NCBI RefSeq assembly: GCF_025460765.1
Contig: NZ_JAMWEG010000006.1
Coordinates: 248,001-312,000, forward strand
Length of the DNA stretch: 64,000 bases
Direction: 5' to 3'
Source of the DNA: Micromonospora sp. MA102
Lineage (GTDB): Bacteria; Actinomycetota; Actinomycetes; Mycobacteriales; Micromonosporaceae
Shown: positions 23,898-32,078 of the stretch, one piece after another
How positions within the stretch are numbered: the stretch's first letter is position 1
How the letters are laid out: each line of letters opens with the position of its first letter
Position numbers and translations under genes: made by a program
The notes under the pieces: model-generated
Told to the model about the DNA's origin: nothing
The model's input: the letters and a program-made list of their open reading frames with translations, nothing else
Databases searched by the model: none

Positions 23898-25376
23898 ATG
23901 GTCCACCTGAGACGGTCGGTGCTGCTACTGGCGGCGCTGGCGACCACCGTGACGGCCGGTGCCTGCACCGCCGACGGCGGCGGACAGCGCAGCGACGCGG
24001 CCCACGGGCCGGTCCGCCCGGATTCCGGCGCCCCCTGGTCCGGTGACGAGACCCGGGCCTCCGACGATCCGCTCTCCACCTTCGCCGTCGACGTCGACAC
24101 CGCGTCGTACGGCTACGCCCGCCGGCTCATCATGGACGGCCGGCTGCCGGAGCGCGGCACGGTGCGACCGGAGGAGTTCGTCAACTCGTTCCGGCAGGAC
24201 TACCCGCAGCCCGCCGGCGACGGCTTCGCCGTGCACGTCGACGGCGCCCGCCTGCCGGAGACCCACGAGGCCGGCGGCGACGAGCGGCTGCTGCGCGTCG
24301 GCCTGCAGACCCGCGCCGAGGACGAGGAACGCCGCCCCGACGCGGCGCTCACCTTCGTCATCGACGTCTCCGGGTCGATGGGCGAGCCGGGCCGGCTCGA
24401 CCTGGTCCGCGACGCCCTGCACACGCTGGTGGACCAGTTGCGTCCCACCGACTCCATCGCCGTGGTCGAGTTCAGCGACGAGGCCCGGGTGGTGCGGGAG
24501 ATGACGCCGGTCGCCGACGCCCGGCCGCTGCACGCGGCGATCGACTCGCTGCACACCAGGGACAGCACCAACCTGGAGGCCGGCCTGGTGCTCGGGTACC
24601 GGGTTGCCCGGGACGGCTTCCGCTCCGGCCGGACGAACCGGGTGATCGTGCTCTCGGACGGGCTGGCCAACGTCGGCAGCACCGAGGCCGAGCCGATCCT
24701 GCGCCGGGTACGCGCCGAGGCGGAGAAGCAGATCGCCCTGCTCGGCGTGGGCGTCGGCAGCAGCTACGGCGACGAGCTGATGGAACAGCTCGCCGACCGG
24801 GGCGACGGCTTCGCCGTCTACGTCAGCGAGCGGGAACAGGCCCGCGAGGTGTTCGTCCGGCAGTTGCCGGCCACGCTGAGCGTGCGGGCGCTGGACGCCA
24901 AGGTGCAGGTGACCTTCGCGCCGCAGGCGGTGCGCTCCTACCGGCTGGTCGGCTACGACAACCGGGCCGTGGCCGACGAGGACTTCCGCGACGACCGGGT
25001 CGACGGCGGCGAGGTCGGCCCCGGACACAGCGTCACCGCGCTGTACGCGGTCCGGCTCGCCGAGGGCGCGGCCCCCTCCGACCGGATCGCCCAGGTGCAG
25101 GTGCGCTGGACCGACCCGGCCGACCGGACCCCGGCCGAGACGTACGGGTCGGTGACCGTCGCCGACGTGCAGCGCGGCTTCGCCACGGCGTCGCCACGGC
25201 TGCGGGCCTGCTACGCGGCGGCCTGGTTCGCCGAGACGTTGCGGGGTGCGGAGTCCGACGGGCCGGTCCGGCTGACCGACCTGGCCGCCATCGCGGACGG
25301 GGCGGCCGCCGCCACCGAGGACGCCGAGGTGCGGGACCTGGCGCGGGTGATCCGGTCCGCCGACGAGCTGCGCTGA
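23898..25376 (+). CDS. Von Willebrand factor A lipoprotein (YfbK-like)
   Basis: A 492-residue secreted lipoprotein. The signal peptide ends in a lipobox TAGAC (Cys about residue 23), so it should be lipidated, by the Lnt encoded in this window among others. After an N-terminal VWA-associated region (STFAVDVDTASYGYARRLI) comes the VWA domain with an intact MIDAS motif DVSGSMGEPG, the later threonine/serine loop RDSTNLEAGL, and VIVLSDGLANVG. A C-terminal domain of the YfbK type follows. It probably binds a metal and a protein partner at the cell surface. The ATG at 23898 follows GGAGGA. Confidence 0.9.
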   Translation: MVHLRRSVLLLAALATTVTAGACTADGGGQRSDAAHGPVRPDSGAPWSGDETRASDDPLSTFAVDVDTASYGYARRLIMDGRLPERGTVRPEEFVNSFRQDYPQPAGDGFAVHVDGARLPETHEAGGDERLLRVGLQTRAEDEERRPDAALTFVIDVSGSMGEPGRLDLVRDALHTLVDQLRPTDSIAVVEFSDEARVVREMTPVADARPLHAAIDSLHTRDSTNLEAGLVLGYRVARDGFRSGRTNRVIVLSDGLANVGSTEAEPILRRVRAEAEKQIALLGVGVGSSYGDELMEQLADRGDGFAVYVSEREQAREVFVRQLPATLSVRALDAKVQVTFAPQAVRSYRLVGYDNRAVADEDFRDDRVDGGEVGPGHSVTALYAVRLAEGAAPSDRIAQVQVRWTDPADRTPAETYGSVTVADVQRGFATASPRLRACYAAAWFAETLRGAESDGPVRLTDLAAIADGAAAATEDAEVRDLARVIRSADELR

Positions 25377-25384
25377 GCGGTGGG

Positions 25385-25416
25385 GGGCCGGCGCCGGGCA
25401 GGGGAGGCGCCGGCCC
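25385..25416. terminator. Two-way terminator hairpin
   Basis: GGGCCGGCGCC (25385-25395) and GGCGCCGGCCC (25406-25416) form an 11-bp perfect stem with a ten-base loop between the convergent VWA and TIGR04222-like genes. Confidence 0.75.
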
Positions 25417-26235
25417 TCAGCGGCGGGCGGGTTTCGGCTCCGGGGCGGGGCGGTTGCGTTCCGGGTCGACTCCCACCTGCACGGCGAAGCCCGGGTCGAC
25501 GGCGAGCAGCGGGCGCGGCCCGAACAGCGCCATCGCGGTCAGCAGCTGGTCGGCGCCCCGCTCCCGCCAGGTCGGCCGCCGCTGCGGGTCCAGCTCGGCG
25601 TGCTCCCGGCGCTGCCGGCGCAGCAGCCGGCGGGCGGCCGCGCCGGTCTCCGGCACCTCGCACAGCCACCAGCCGCCCAGCGCGGTGGCCAGGCAGCACA
25701 GCAGCAGGCCCACCACGGAGGCCGGGCCACCGGCGTCCCGACCCTCGACGGCGCTCTCCACCAGCCGGGTCACCCCGACCGCGGCGACCGCGAACAGCGG
25801 CAGGGTGCCCAGCGCGATGCGTCGCCGCTGCGCCGGGGTGAGCAGCCAGCCGTCGCGGACGAGCCGGCCGACCAGCCGGCGCAGGGCCCGGCCGACACCG
25901 GGGTCGGCGAGCACCGCGGCCCAGGTCTGCGGCCGGCGCAGCGCGGCGTGCAGGGCGCGGACCAGCGCGGGCGAGCGGGGCGGCGGCGGGCCGTCCACCG
26001 ACAGGGTGGCCAGCTCGCCGAGGCGTACCACGCCGGCGCGGTGCAGCGCGGCCACGCCCACCTGGCAGGCCAGCAGGGCGCGGTCGGTGAGGTAGGCCAG
26101 CTCGACCGCGTCCGGGAGGTCGCCCCGGGCCCGCCGGCCGGTCAGCTCCCGCGCCGCCAGCGCGACGGCGACGGCCACGGCGACCGCCGCCAGGTAGTCG
26201 AGGAGGAAGAGCGGTCCGCTGACACCCCAGAGCAT
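25417..26235 (-). CDS. TIGR04222-like membrane protein
   Basis: A 272-residue protein with a hydrophobic N-terminus (residues 9-28), a cytoplasmic region containing AVELAYLTDRALLACQVGVA and LHRAGVVRLGE, then two hydrophobic segments at about 150-165 and 180-195 and a charged tail. This order matches actinobacterial proteins carrying the TIGR04222 domain, whose role is unknown. There is no C-terminal cysteine-rich stretch as some members have. It sits downstream of the GT39 gene on the same strand with a 54-base gap. Confidence 0.6.
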   Translation of the reverse strand: MLWGVSGPLFLLDYLAAVAVAVAVALAARELTGRRARGDLPDAVELAYLTDRALLACQVGVAALHRAGVVRLGELATLSVDGPPPPRSPALVRALHAALRRPQTWAAVLADPGVGRALRRLVGRLVRDGWLLTPAQRRRIALGTLPLFAVAAVGVTRLVESAVEGRDAGGPASVVGLLLCCLATALGGWWLCEVPETGAAARRLLRRQRREHAELDPQRRPTWRERGADQLLTAMALFGPRPLLAVDPGFAVQVGVDPERNRPAPEPKPARR

Positions 26236-26289
26236 GGCGACAAGTATGGCCCGGCCCCACCGGTCGCCCGGCGGCCGTGCGCCCGCCGC

Positions 26290-27864
26290 TCAGGAGGCGT
26301 GGCTCACCTCACTGTCCCAGATCTGCGACCAGGGGCGGCGCAGGCCGCGGCAGACGAAGATCGGCCCGCCGTTCTCGTCGTTGTCCACGTCGACGCGCTG
26401 GTCGACCCGGCCGGCCTCGGTGACCTCGGTGAACCAGGCGCGCAGCGGGTCGGGGCGCTCCCAGCCGACGACGATCACCACGTCGGCGTCGTCGGCCGGC
26501 CGGCCGAACCCGGCCATGCTGTTGTGCCCGGAGTAGGCCCGGGGCAGGCCGCGGGCCGGGCCGTAGCGGGCCAGGGCGCCGGCCTCGCCGTAGTTGCCGG
26601 TGAGCACGATCGCCCGGTCGCGCTCCCCGGGCGGCAGGCTCCGGTGCACGGCGGCGACCGAGTCGGCGAACGCCGGCCAGCCGATGGTCTCGCCCGCGTC
26701 GTAGTTGACCTCGACCACGAAGCCGGGCAGCCGGTCGGCGGGCAGGGTGGGCAGCAGCAGAATCGCGCTGCTGGCGACCATCAGGGCGGCGGCCGTGGCG
26801 AGCAGCGCCTGCCGCGTCCGGGCCGCGCCGCGCCGCGCCCAGTCGGCGGTGACCACCGTGCCGGCCGCGGTGAGCACCAGCAGCAGCGGGGCGTCGTAGT
26901 AGCCCTTGCCGCCGGCGAGCACGACGATCGCGAACACCACGATCCAGGCCCAGCCGAGCGCCCGGTACGCCGCCCAGCCGGGCCGGCGCAGCAGCGCGAC
27001 GAGGCCGGCGATCCACACCGGGGTGGCGAACGGGCTGATGATGAGCATCTGGAGCACGATCGCGTCGACCCGGCCGCTGTAGGAGCTGTCGCCGCCGGCG
27101 ATGGACGAGGCCACCGAGAGCTGGGGGAAGCCGTGCGCGGCCTGCCAGGCGAGGTCGGGCACGGCGAGCAGGACGGCGACGCCGGCGCCGGCCAGCACCC
27201 ACCGGTCGCGCAGCAGCCGGCGCGGCCCGGCGATGAGCACCCCGGCCAGCAGACCGACGGCGAGCAGTCCGGGCAGCAGCTTGTTGAGCATGCCCACGCC
27301 GAGCGCCAGGCCGATGCCGAGCGCCCAGCGGCTGTCGCCGGTGCGCAGCACCCGCACTGCGCACCAGGCCGCGACCAGCCAGACCAGCAGGTCGACAGTG
27401 GTCGTGCTGAGCAGGTGACCGGCGGCCAGCACCACTCCGGCCGCGGCGGCCAGCACGGCGGCGGCCAGCTGGGTGCCGCGGCCCGCGCCGAACTCCCGGG
27501 CGATCGCCGCGACCAGCACCACGGCCGCGCCGGCGATCAGCGCCGACGGGGTGCGCAGGAGCACCAGGTTGCCGGGCGCGAGGGTGTCGGCCAGCCGCGC
27601 GAGGGCGGGCACGAGCGGGCCCTGGTCGACGTAGCCCCAGTCGAGGTGCCGGCCGCAGAGCAGGAAGTAGAGCTCGTCGCGGTGGTAGCCGTAGCGGCCG
27701 GCGAGCAGCAGCAGCACGGCGGTGACGGCCCCGCCGACCAGCCAGGGCGCGGCGGTGCGCGGCCCGGGTGGCGGGGTCGTCGGCGCGGCGGACGCCCCGG
27801 CGTCGGGGCGGTCGAGGTCGGTGACGGGTTCGGCCACCCGTCCATGATGGTCCCGCCGTGCCAT
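26290..27864 (-). CDS. GT39/ArnT-like membrane glycosyltransferase
   Basis: A 524-residue integral membrane protein with about ten hydrophobic segments and a C-terminal soluble domain. The first outside loop carries YGYHRDELYFLLCGRHLDWG, the acidic GT-C catalytic loop (DE) shared by dolichyl-phosphate-mannose mannosyltransferases. The second loop YVDQGPLVPALARLADTL is also typical. It would take sugar from a polyprenyl-phosphate donor such as that made by the Ppm1 in this window and transfer it outside the membrane to protein or lipid. ATG 27864 is used; GTG 27838 (VAEPVTD) is an alternative. Confidence 0.83.
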   Translation of the reverse strand: MARRDHHGRVAEPVTDLDRPDAGASAAPTTPPPGPRTAAPWLVGGAVTAVLLLLAGRYGYHRDELYFLLCGRHLDWGYVDQGPLVPALARLADTLAPGNLVLLRTPSALIAGAAVVLVAAIAREFGAGRGTQLAAAVLAAAAGVVLAAGHLLSTTTVDLLVWLVAAWCAVRVLRTGDSRWALGIGLALGVGMLNKLLPGLLAVGLLAGVLIAGPRRLLRDRWVLAGAGVAVLLAVPDLAWQAAHGFPQLSVASSIAGGDSSYSGRVDAIVLQMLIISPFATPVWIAGLVALLRRPGWAAYRALGWAWIVVFAIVVLAGGKGYYDAPLLLVLTAAGTVVTADWARRGAARTRQALLATAAALMVASSAILLLPTLPADRLPGFVVEVNYDAGETIGWPAFADSVAAVHRSLPPGERDRAIVLTGNYGEAGALARYGPARGLPRAYSGHNSMAGFGRPADDADVVIVVGWERPDPLRAWFTEVTEAGRVDQRVDVDNDENGGPIFVCRGLRRPWSQIWDSEVSHAS

Positions 27865-27935
27865 CTCGCGCTGCCCCGCGCCGCCGGACGGAAATCCGGT
27901 GTCCGGCCGCCGGGCGCCCGGCTACCGTGCGCGGG

Positions 27936-28421
27936 ATGCGCATCCGGGAGTACGCCGAGACCGACTGGGACCAGGTCCGGCCGATCGTCGAGGACGTCAT
28001 CGCCGCCCAGGAGACCTTCCCCTACGACCCGGCGTGGCCGGCCGAGGTGGTCCACGAGGTGTGGGTGGAGCGGCCGCCGGGCCGCACGGTGGTCGCCGAG
28101 GAGGACGGCACGGTGCTCGGCACCGCCAAGATGGGCGCCAACCGGCCGGGGCCGGGCGCGCACGTGGCCACCGCCAGCTTCATGGTGGCCGCCGGCGCCC
28201 GGGGCCGCGGGGTCGGCCGGGCGCTGTGCGAGCACGCCCTGGACTGGGCGCGGCGCCAGGGCTTCGTCGCGATGCAGTTCAACGCGGTGGTCGAGACCAA
28301 CACGGTGGCCGTCGCGCTGTACCGGCGGCTCGGCTTCACGGTGGTCGGCACCGTGCCGGAGTCCTTCACGCACCCCACGCTCGGGCGGGTGGGGCTGCAC
28401 GTCCTGCACCGTCCCCTCTGA
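27936..28421 (+). CDS. GNAT N-acetyltransferase
   Basis: A 161-residue acetyltransferase. The acetyl-CoA loop is MVAAGARGRGVGRALCEHAL, and the motif FNAVVETNTVAVALYRRLGF follows, as in phosphinothricin-like and ribosomal-type GNATs. A TACCGT box lies 7 bases before the ATG, suggesting a leaderless mRNA. The cupin gene follows after 27 bases and may be cotranscribed. Confidence 0.88.
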   Translation: MRIREYAETDWDQVRPIVEDVIAAQETFPYDPAWPAEVVHEVWVERPPGRTVVAEEDGTVLGTAKMGANRPGPGAHVATASFMVAAGARGRGVGRALCEHALDWARRQGFVAMQFNAVVETNTVAVALYRRLGFTVVGTVPESFTHPTLGRVGLHVLHRPL

Positions 28422-28448
28422 GCGGCGGCGCTGCGCGAGGATGGGCCG

Positions 28449-28844
28449 ATGAGTTCTGAGCCGATCGAGCTGGCCGCCGCCCTGGCGCGCTTCGACCAGC
28501 TGTGGAGTCCCCGCATCGTCACCACCGTCAACGACTACGACGTCCGGATCGCCAAGGTGGCCGGCGAGCACGTCTGGCACGCCCACGACCACACCGACGA
28601 GTTCTTCCTGGTCCTCGACGGCGAGCTGCGCATCGCCCTGCGCGACGGGGCGGGCGGCGCGGAACGCGAGGTGGTGCTGCCGCGCGGCGCGGTGTTCGTG
28701 GTGCCGCGCGGGGTGGAGCACCGGCCGTCCGCGCCGGACGGCGCGTCGATCCTGATGTTCGAGCCGTCCGGCACGTCCAGCGTCGGGGAGCGCCACGACG
28801 CGGTGCCCGGGCACGTGGACGCCACCACGGGGCACCGGCTCTGA
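28449..28844 (+). CDS. Cupin-domain protein
   Basis: A 131-residue single-domain cupin with an intact metal-binding set: HVWHAHDHTDEFFLVLDGEL (two or three His and a Glu) and the second-motif histidine in VVPRGVEHRPSAPDG. It is probably a small metal-dependent isomerase, dioxygenase or sensor. It follows the GNAT gene on the same strand. Unlike the cupin at 696-1090, its frame is intact. Confidence 0.87.
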   Translation: MSSEPIELAAALARFDQLWSPRIVTTVNDYDVRIAKVAGEHVWHAHDHTDEFFLVLDGELRIALRDGAGGAEREVVLPRGAVFVVPRGVEHRPSAPDGASILMFEPSGTSSVGERHDAVPGHVDATTGHRL

Positions 28845-28854
28845 CCGGTCCGCC

Positions 28855-30090
28855 TCAGCGCCCCGCCGGCGCGGGCTCCGCGGCGGCCGGCGGGGTCGGG
28901 GCCGGCCAGCCCAGCCGGCGTACGCCGGGGACGGCGGCCGTCCCGAGGCAGGCGACCAGGACCAGCATCCCGGCCACGGCGAGCGGGACGGGGGCGCCCC
29001 AGGCGTCGGCGGCGAGCGGGGCGATTGCGTACCCGAGCGGCATGGCGCCCAGCGACATGAGCCAGTCGTACGAGGTGACGCGCGCCAGCACCTCGGGCGG
29101 GAACTGGCCCTGCACGACGGTCTCCCAGACCGGGTTGAGGAAGCCGAGGGCGATCAGCGCGAGGCAGTAGGCGGTGATGGTCACCGGGGCGGGCGCGGCG
29201 GCGGCGAGCAGCAGCAACGGCGCCGCGTACGCGGCGAGGGCCAGGTTGCCGAGCAGCACCGGGCGGCGGGGGCGGGCCCGGGCGGCGAGCAGCGACCCGG
29301 CCAGCAGGCCGATGGCGCCGGCCTGCTGGAGCAGCACCCAGACGCCCTCGCCGCCGAGGCGGTCCACGGCGACGACCGGGCCGAGGGTGAGCAGCACCGC
29401 GGCGGCGCCGTTCCAGACGCCGTGGGCAAGCAGGCTGCTCCAGTACCAGTCGCGGGAGCGGACCTCGCGCCATCCGAACAGCAGGTCGGCGCGCAGCGAC
29501 CGGTGCGGTACGGGCACGTGCCGCACCCGGATGACGGCCAGCAGCGCGGCGCTGAGCGCGAACGAGGCGGCGTCCAGCACGAACGCCCACCCCGGTCCGG
29601 CGGTCCAGACCAGCAGCCCGGCCAGGGCGGGGCCGGCCAGCCGGCTGGCGTTGCCGGTGGCGCCCATCAGCGCGTTGGCCCGCTGCCGGCCGTCGGCCTC
29701 GACGGTGCCGGCGACCAGCGGGGACGAGGTCGGCATGGCGAACGCCGAGGCCGCGCCGCCGACGGCGGAGGCGACCGCGAGGTGGGCCAGGGTGGGTGCG
29801 CCGCCGAGCAGTTCGATGCCGACGACCAGTTGGGCGACGCAGCGCACCAGGTCGGTGCCGAGGGCGACGCGGCGGGCGTCGAAGCGGTCGGCGACCACGC
29901 CGCCGAGGGGGAGCAGCAGCAGCCGGGGCACCATCGCGCAGCCGAGCACCAGGGCGAGGGCGGCGGTCGAGCCGGTGGCCCGGAGCACGGCCAGGGCAAG
30001 CGCGGTGGGGACCACGGCGTCGCCGACCGCGGAGACGGTGCGGCCGAGGAACAGCAGTCGGAAGGCGGGGAGCCGGAGGGGATGCGTCAC
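28855..30090 (-). CDS. MFS exporter (EntS/MFS_3-like)
   Basis: A 411-residue transporter with about twelve hydrophobic segments. The opening FRLLFLGRTVSAVGDAVVPT and the segment MVPRLLLLPLGGVVADRFDA (MFS motif A region) fit the EntS-like enterobactin-exporter group of drug and siderophore exporters. It starts at GTG 30090, 69 bases from the divergent MarR gene; the spacer has palindromes that probably bind the MarR protein. The C-terminus is Pro/Ala-rich. Likely role: efflux of a compound sensed by MarR. Confidence 0.87.
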   Translation of the reverse strand: MTHPLRLPAFRLLFLGRTVSAVGDAVVPTALALAVLRATGSTAALALVLGCAMVPRLLLLPLGGVVADRFDARRVALGTDLVRCVAQLVVGIELLGGAPTLAHLAVASAVGGAASAFAMPTSSPLVAGTVEADGRQRANALMGATGNASRLAGPALAGLLVWTAGPGWAFVLDAASFALSAALLAVIRVRHVPVPHRSLRADLLFGWREVRSRDWYWSSLLAHGVWNGAAAVLLTLGPVVAVDRLGGEGVWVLLQQAGAIGLLAGSLLAARARPRRPVLLGNLALAAYAAPLLLLAAAAPAPVTITAYCLALIALGFLNPVWETVVQGQFPPEVLARVTSYDWLMSLGAMPLGYAIAPLAADAWGAPVPLAVAGMLVLVACLGTAAVPGVRRLGWPAPTPPAAAEPAPAGR

Positions 30091-30103
30091 TCGGGAAGAC
30101 TAC

Positions 30104-30138
30104 TTCGACGTCGAATATTTAGACAACGAATATTTCGT
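30104..30138. promoter_or_regulatory. Paired dyads in the MarR-MFS divergent spacer
   Basis: A perfect 12-bp palindrome TTCGACGTCGAA (30104-30115) and a second dyad ACGAATATTTCGT (30126-30138) share the direct repeat CGAATATTT at 15-base spacing. The block is AT-rich, lies between divergent genes and abuts the MarR gene's TACCGT box (30147-30152), so MarR binding would block both promoters. Confidence 0.6.
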
Positions 30139-30159
30139 CGTCGGCGTACCGTTGCTCGC

Positions 30160-30663
30160 GTGACCCACCGCGATCCCGTCGACCAGCACATCGAACGCTG
30201 GCTGCCCGTGGTGCCCGACCTGGACCCCGACGTGGAGGGGGCGGTCGTCCGGATGCTGCTGCTCAGCCGGCACCTGCGCGAGGTGAAGGACCGGGCGCTG
30301 GCCGAGCTGGACCTCCAGGAGAAGGAGTACGGCACCCTGCACGCCCTCGCCGGCCGGGGCGGCCGGGCGGCGCCCTCGGAGATCGCCGGCGACCTGCGGA
30401 TGGCGCCCGCCTCGATCACCGCGCGAGTCGACGCCCTGATCCGCCGGGGCTTCGTCCGGCGGATCCCGTCGGAGGTGGACCGTCGCCGGATCGACGTGGA
30501 GCTCACCGACGCCGGCCGGGCCGCCTGGCAGCGCGCCATGGGGGTGGTCGGCGACGAGGAGCACCGGGTTCTCGGCGCGCTGACCCCGGACGAGCGCCGG
30601 GTCCTGTCCGACCTGCTCCGCCGGGTCACCCTGGCGGCCGAGCCGCAGCCCGGCCGGATCTGA
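30160..30663 (+). CDS. MarR family regulator
   Basis: A 167-residue winged-helix regulator: LALAELDLQEKEYGTLHALA-type dimer/HTH start (from residue about 48), recognition region APSEIAGDLRMAPASITARV, and wing GFVRRIPSEVDRRRIDVELT. It starts at GTG 30160, 7 bases after a TACCGT box with no ribosome site, indicating leaderless translation. It faces the MFS exporter and probably represses it and itself through the dyads between them. Confidence 0.9.
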   Translation: MTHRDPVDQHIERWLPVVPDLDPDVEGAVVRMLLLSRHLREVKDRALAELDLQEKEYGTLHALAGRGGRAAPSEIAGDLRMAPASITARVDALIRRGFVRRIPSEVDRRRIDVELTDAGRAAWQRAMGVVGDEEHRVLGALTPDERRVLSDLLRRVTLAAEPQPGRI

Positions 30664-30730
30664 CCGGCCGGAATGTCGGTGGGCGGGGCTAGGTTGGTCA
30701 CCACCAGCCCACACCCGTCCGGGAGGCGCC

Positions 30731-31297
30731 ATGAGCACGCTCGTCGACCGACCGCACGCCGCCCTGCTCGTCATCGACGTGCAGAACGGCGTCGTGCAGC
30801 ACGCCCATGACCGGGACCGGGTGGTCGGCAACATCGCCGCCCTCGTCGACCGGGCCCGCGCCGCCGGCGTCGAGGTGGTCTGGGTGCAGCACCGCAGCGA
30901 GGACCTGCCCACCGGCAGCGAGCAGTGGCAGTACGTGCCCGAGCTGGTGCGCCGCGACGGCGAGGCGCTGGTGCACAAAGCCTGGGGCGACTCCTTCGAG
31001 GAGACCGACCTGGAGTCGGTCCTCGCCACGCGCGGCGTCGGCCGGCTGGTCGTGACCGGCGCGCAGACCGACGCGTGCATCCGGTCCACGCTGCACGGCG
31101 CGATCACCCGCGGCTACGACGCGACGCTGGTCGCCGACGCGCACACCACCGAGGACCTCTCCGCCTACGGCGCCCCACCGCCGGAGCAGGTCATCGCCCA
31201 CACCAACCTCTACTGGCGCTTCCACTCCGCGCCCGGCCGCACCGCCGGCACGCTCGACACCGCCGACGTCGACTTCGCCGCGCCGGTCCGCGCCTGA
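30731..31297 (+). CDS. Isochorismatase-family cysteine hydrolase
   Basis: A 188-residue hydrolase. Catalytic Asp is in ALLVIDVQNGVVQHA (about residue 17), Lys in VHKAWGDSFEETDLE, and the nucleophile Cys in VTGAQTDACIRSTLHGAI. The family includes nicotinamidases and isochorismatases; the active-site set is intact but the substrate is unknown. GGGAGGC precedes the ATG. It stands between the MarR and DUF2087 genes on the same strand, each with its own spacer. Confidence 0.92.
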   Translation: MSTLVDRPHAALLVIDVQNGVVQHAHDRDRVVGNIAALVDRARAAGVEVVWVQHRSEDLPTGSEQWQYVPELVRRDGEALVHKAWGDSFEETDLESVLATRGVGRLVVTGAQTDACIRSTLHGAITRGYDATLVADAHTTEDLSAYGAPPPEQVIAHTNLYWRFHSAPGRTAGTLDTADVDFAAPVRA

Positions 31298-31394
31298 CCC
31301 GGTCCGCCCCGCCGCCGCGGCTCCCTGGTGGACGCGGCGGGACCGGCGGAAAACCCGTGGCCGCTCGGAGGCGGGCGCTGGCAGGCTGCCCATC

Positions 31395-31916
31395 ATGAGT
31401 GCACAGGCCCTCGCGGGGGCGCTCGCCGACGAGCGCCGCCGCGCCGTCTTCGCCGCGATCGTGCTCGGCGCCGCCGACATCCCCGCCGTCGTGTCCCGGA
31501 CCGGGCTGTCCGCCCGGGACGCCGCCACCGCCGTCCGCCGGCTCACCGACGTCGGCGTGCTGGCCGACGACGGGACCGGGCTGCGGGTCGACGGCCAGCG
31601 GCTGCGGGACTTCGCCCGCGCCGGCGGCCCGCCCGCCCCGGCGCCGGCCGCGAACCCCCGCGAGACGATCCTGCGCACCTTCCTGCGCGACGGCACGCTG
31701 ACCCGGCTGCCCGCCCAGCGGGGCCGCCGAAGGGTGCTGCTGGAGCACATCACCGAGCGCTCCTTCGAGCGGGGTGTGCGGTATCCGGAGCGGGCCGTGG
31801 ACGACGCGTTGCGCCGGTGGTGCGAGGGCGGCGAGGCCGATCACGTGAGCCTGCGCCGCTACCTGGTCGACGACCTGCTGCTCACCCGCGAGCAGGGCGT
31901 CTACTGGCGACCGTGA
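31395..31916 (+). CDS. DUF2087 protein with an ArsR-like helix-turn-helix
   Basis: A 173-residue protein. The first 70 residues form a winged-helix-like region (ADERRRAVFAAIVLGAADIP, SRTGLSARDAATAVRRLTDV). The last 75 residues carry the DUF2087 pattern: TFLRDGTLTRLPAQRGRRRV, FERGVRYPERAVDDALR and the ending RRYLVDDLLLTREQGVYWRP. It is presumably a small DNA- or RNA-binding regulator. Its stop overlaps a GTG that opens into an Hsp20 remnant. Confidence 0.82.
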   Translation: MSAQALAGALADERRRAVFAAIVLGAADIPAVVSRTGLSARDAATAVRRLTDVGVLADDGTGLRVDGQRLRDFARAGGPPAPAPAANPRETILRTFLRDGTLTRLPAQRGRRRVLLEHITERSFERGVRYPERAVDDALRRWCEGGEADHVSLRRYLVDDLLLTREQGVYWRP

Positions 31917-32042
31917 GCGTTGACCAGGCCGGCTACGAGAACGGGGTGCTGACCCTGCGCGTCCCGATCTCCGAGCGGGCCGAGCCGCCCCGGATCGCGG
32001 TCATTGGCGGCGGGCAACGGCCGCCGCGTGATCAGCGCCTGA
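31913..32042 (+). pseudogene. 3' fragment of a small heat-shock protein (Hsp20)
   Basis: The segment encodes YENGVLTLRVPISERAEPPR then IAVIGGG, the closing strands of an alpha-crystallin domain (compare the usual A-x-x-x-n-GVL-x-I/L-x-I/V-P). After GGGC the frame breaks; dropping one base restores NGRRVISA and a TGA at 32040-32042, a typical Hsp20 ending. Everything before the last 40 residues is missing, so the gene is truncated as well as frameshifted. The DUF2087 gene has been joined directly to its 5' side, which suggests a deletion. Confidence 0.65.
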
Positions 32043-32078
32043 CGGCGGCGTGCCGGGGACGATGGGCGCGCGAGGCCG

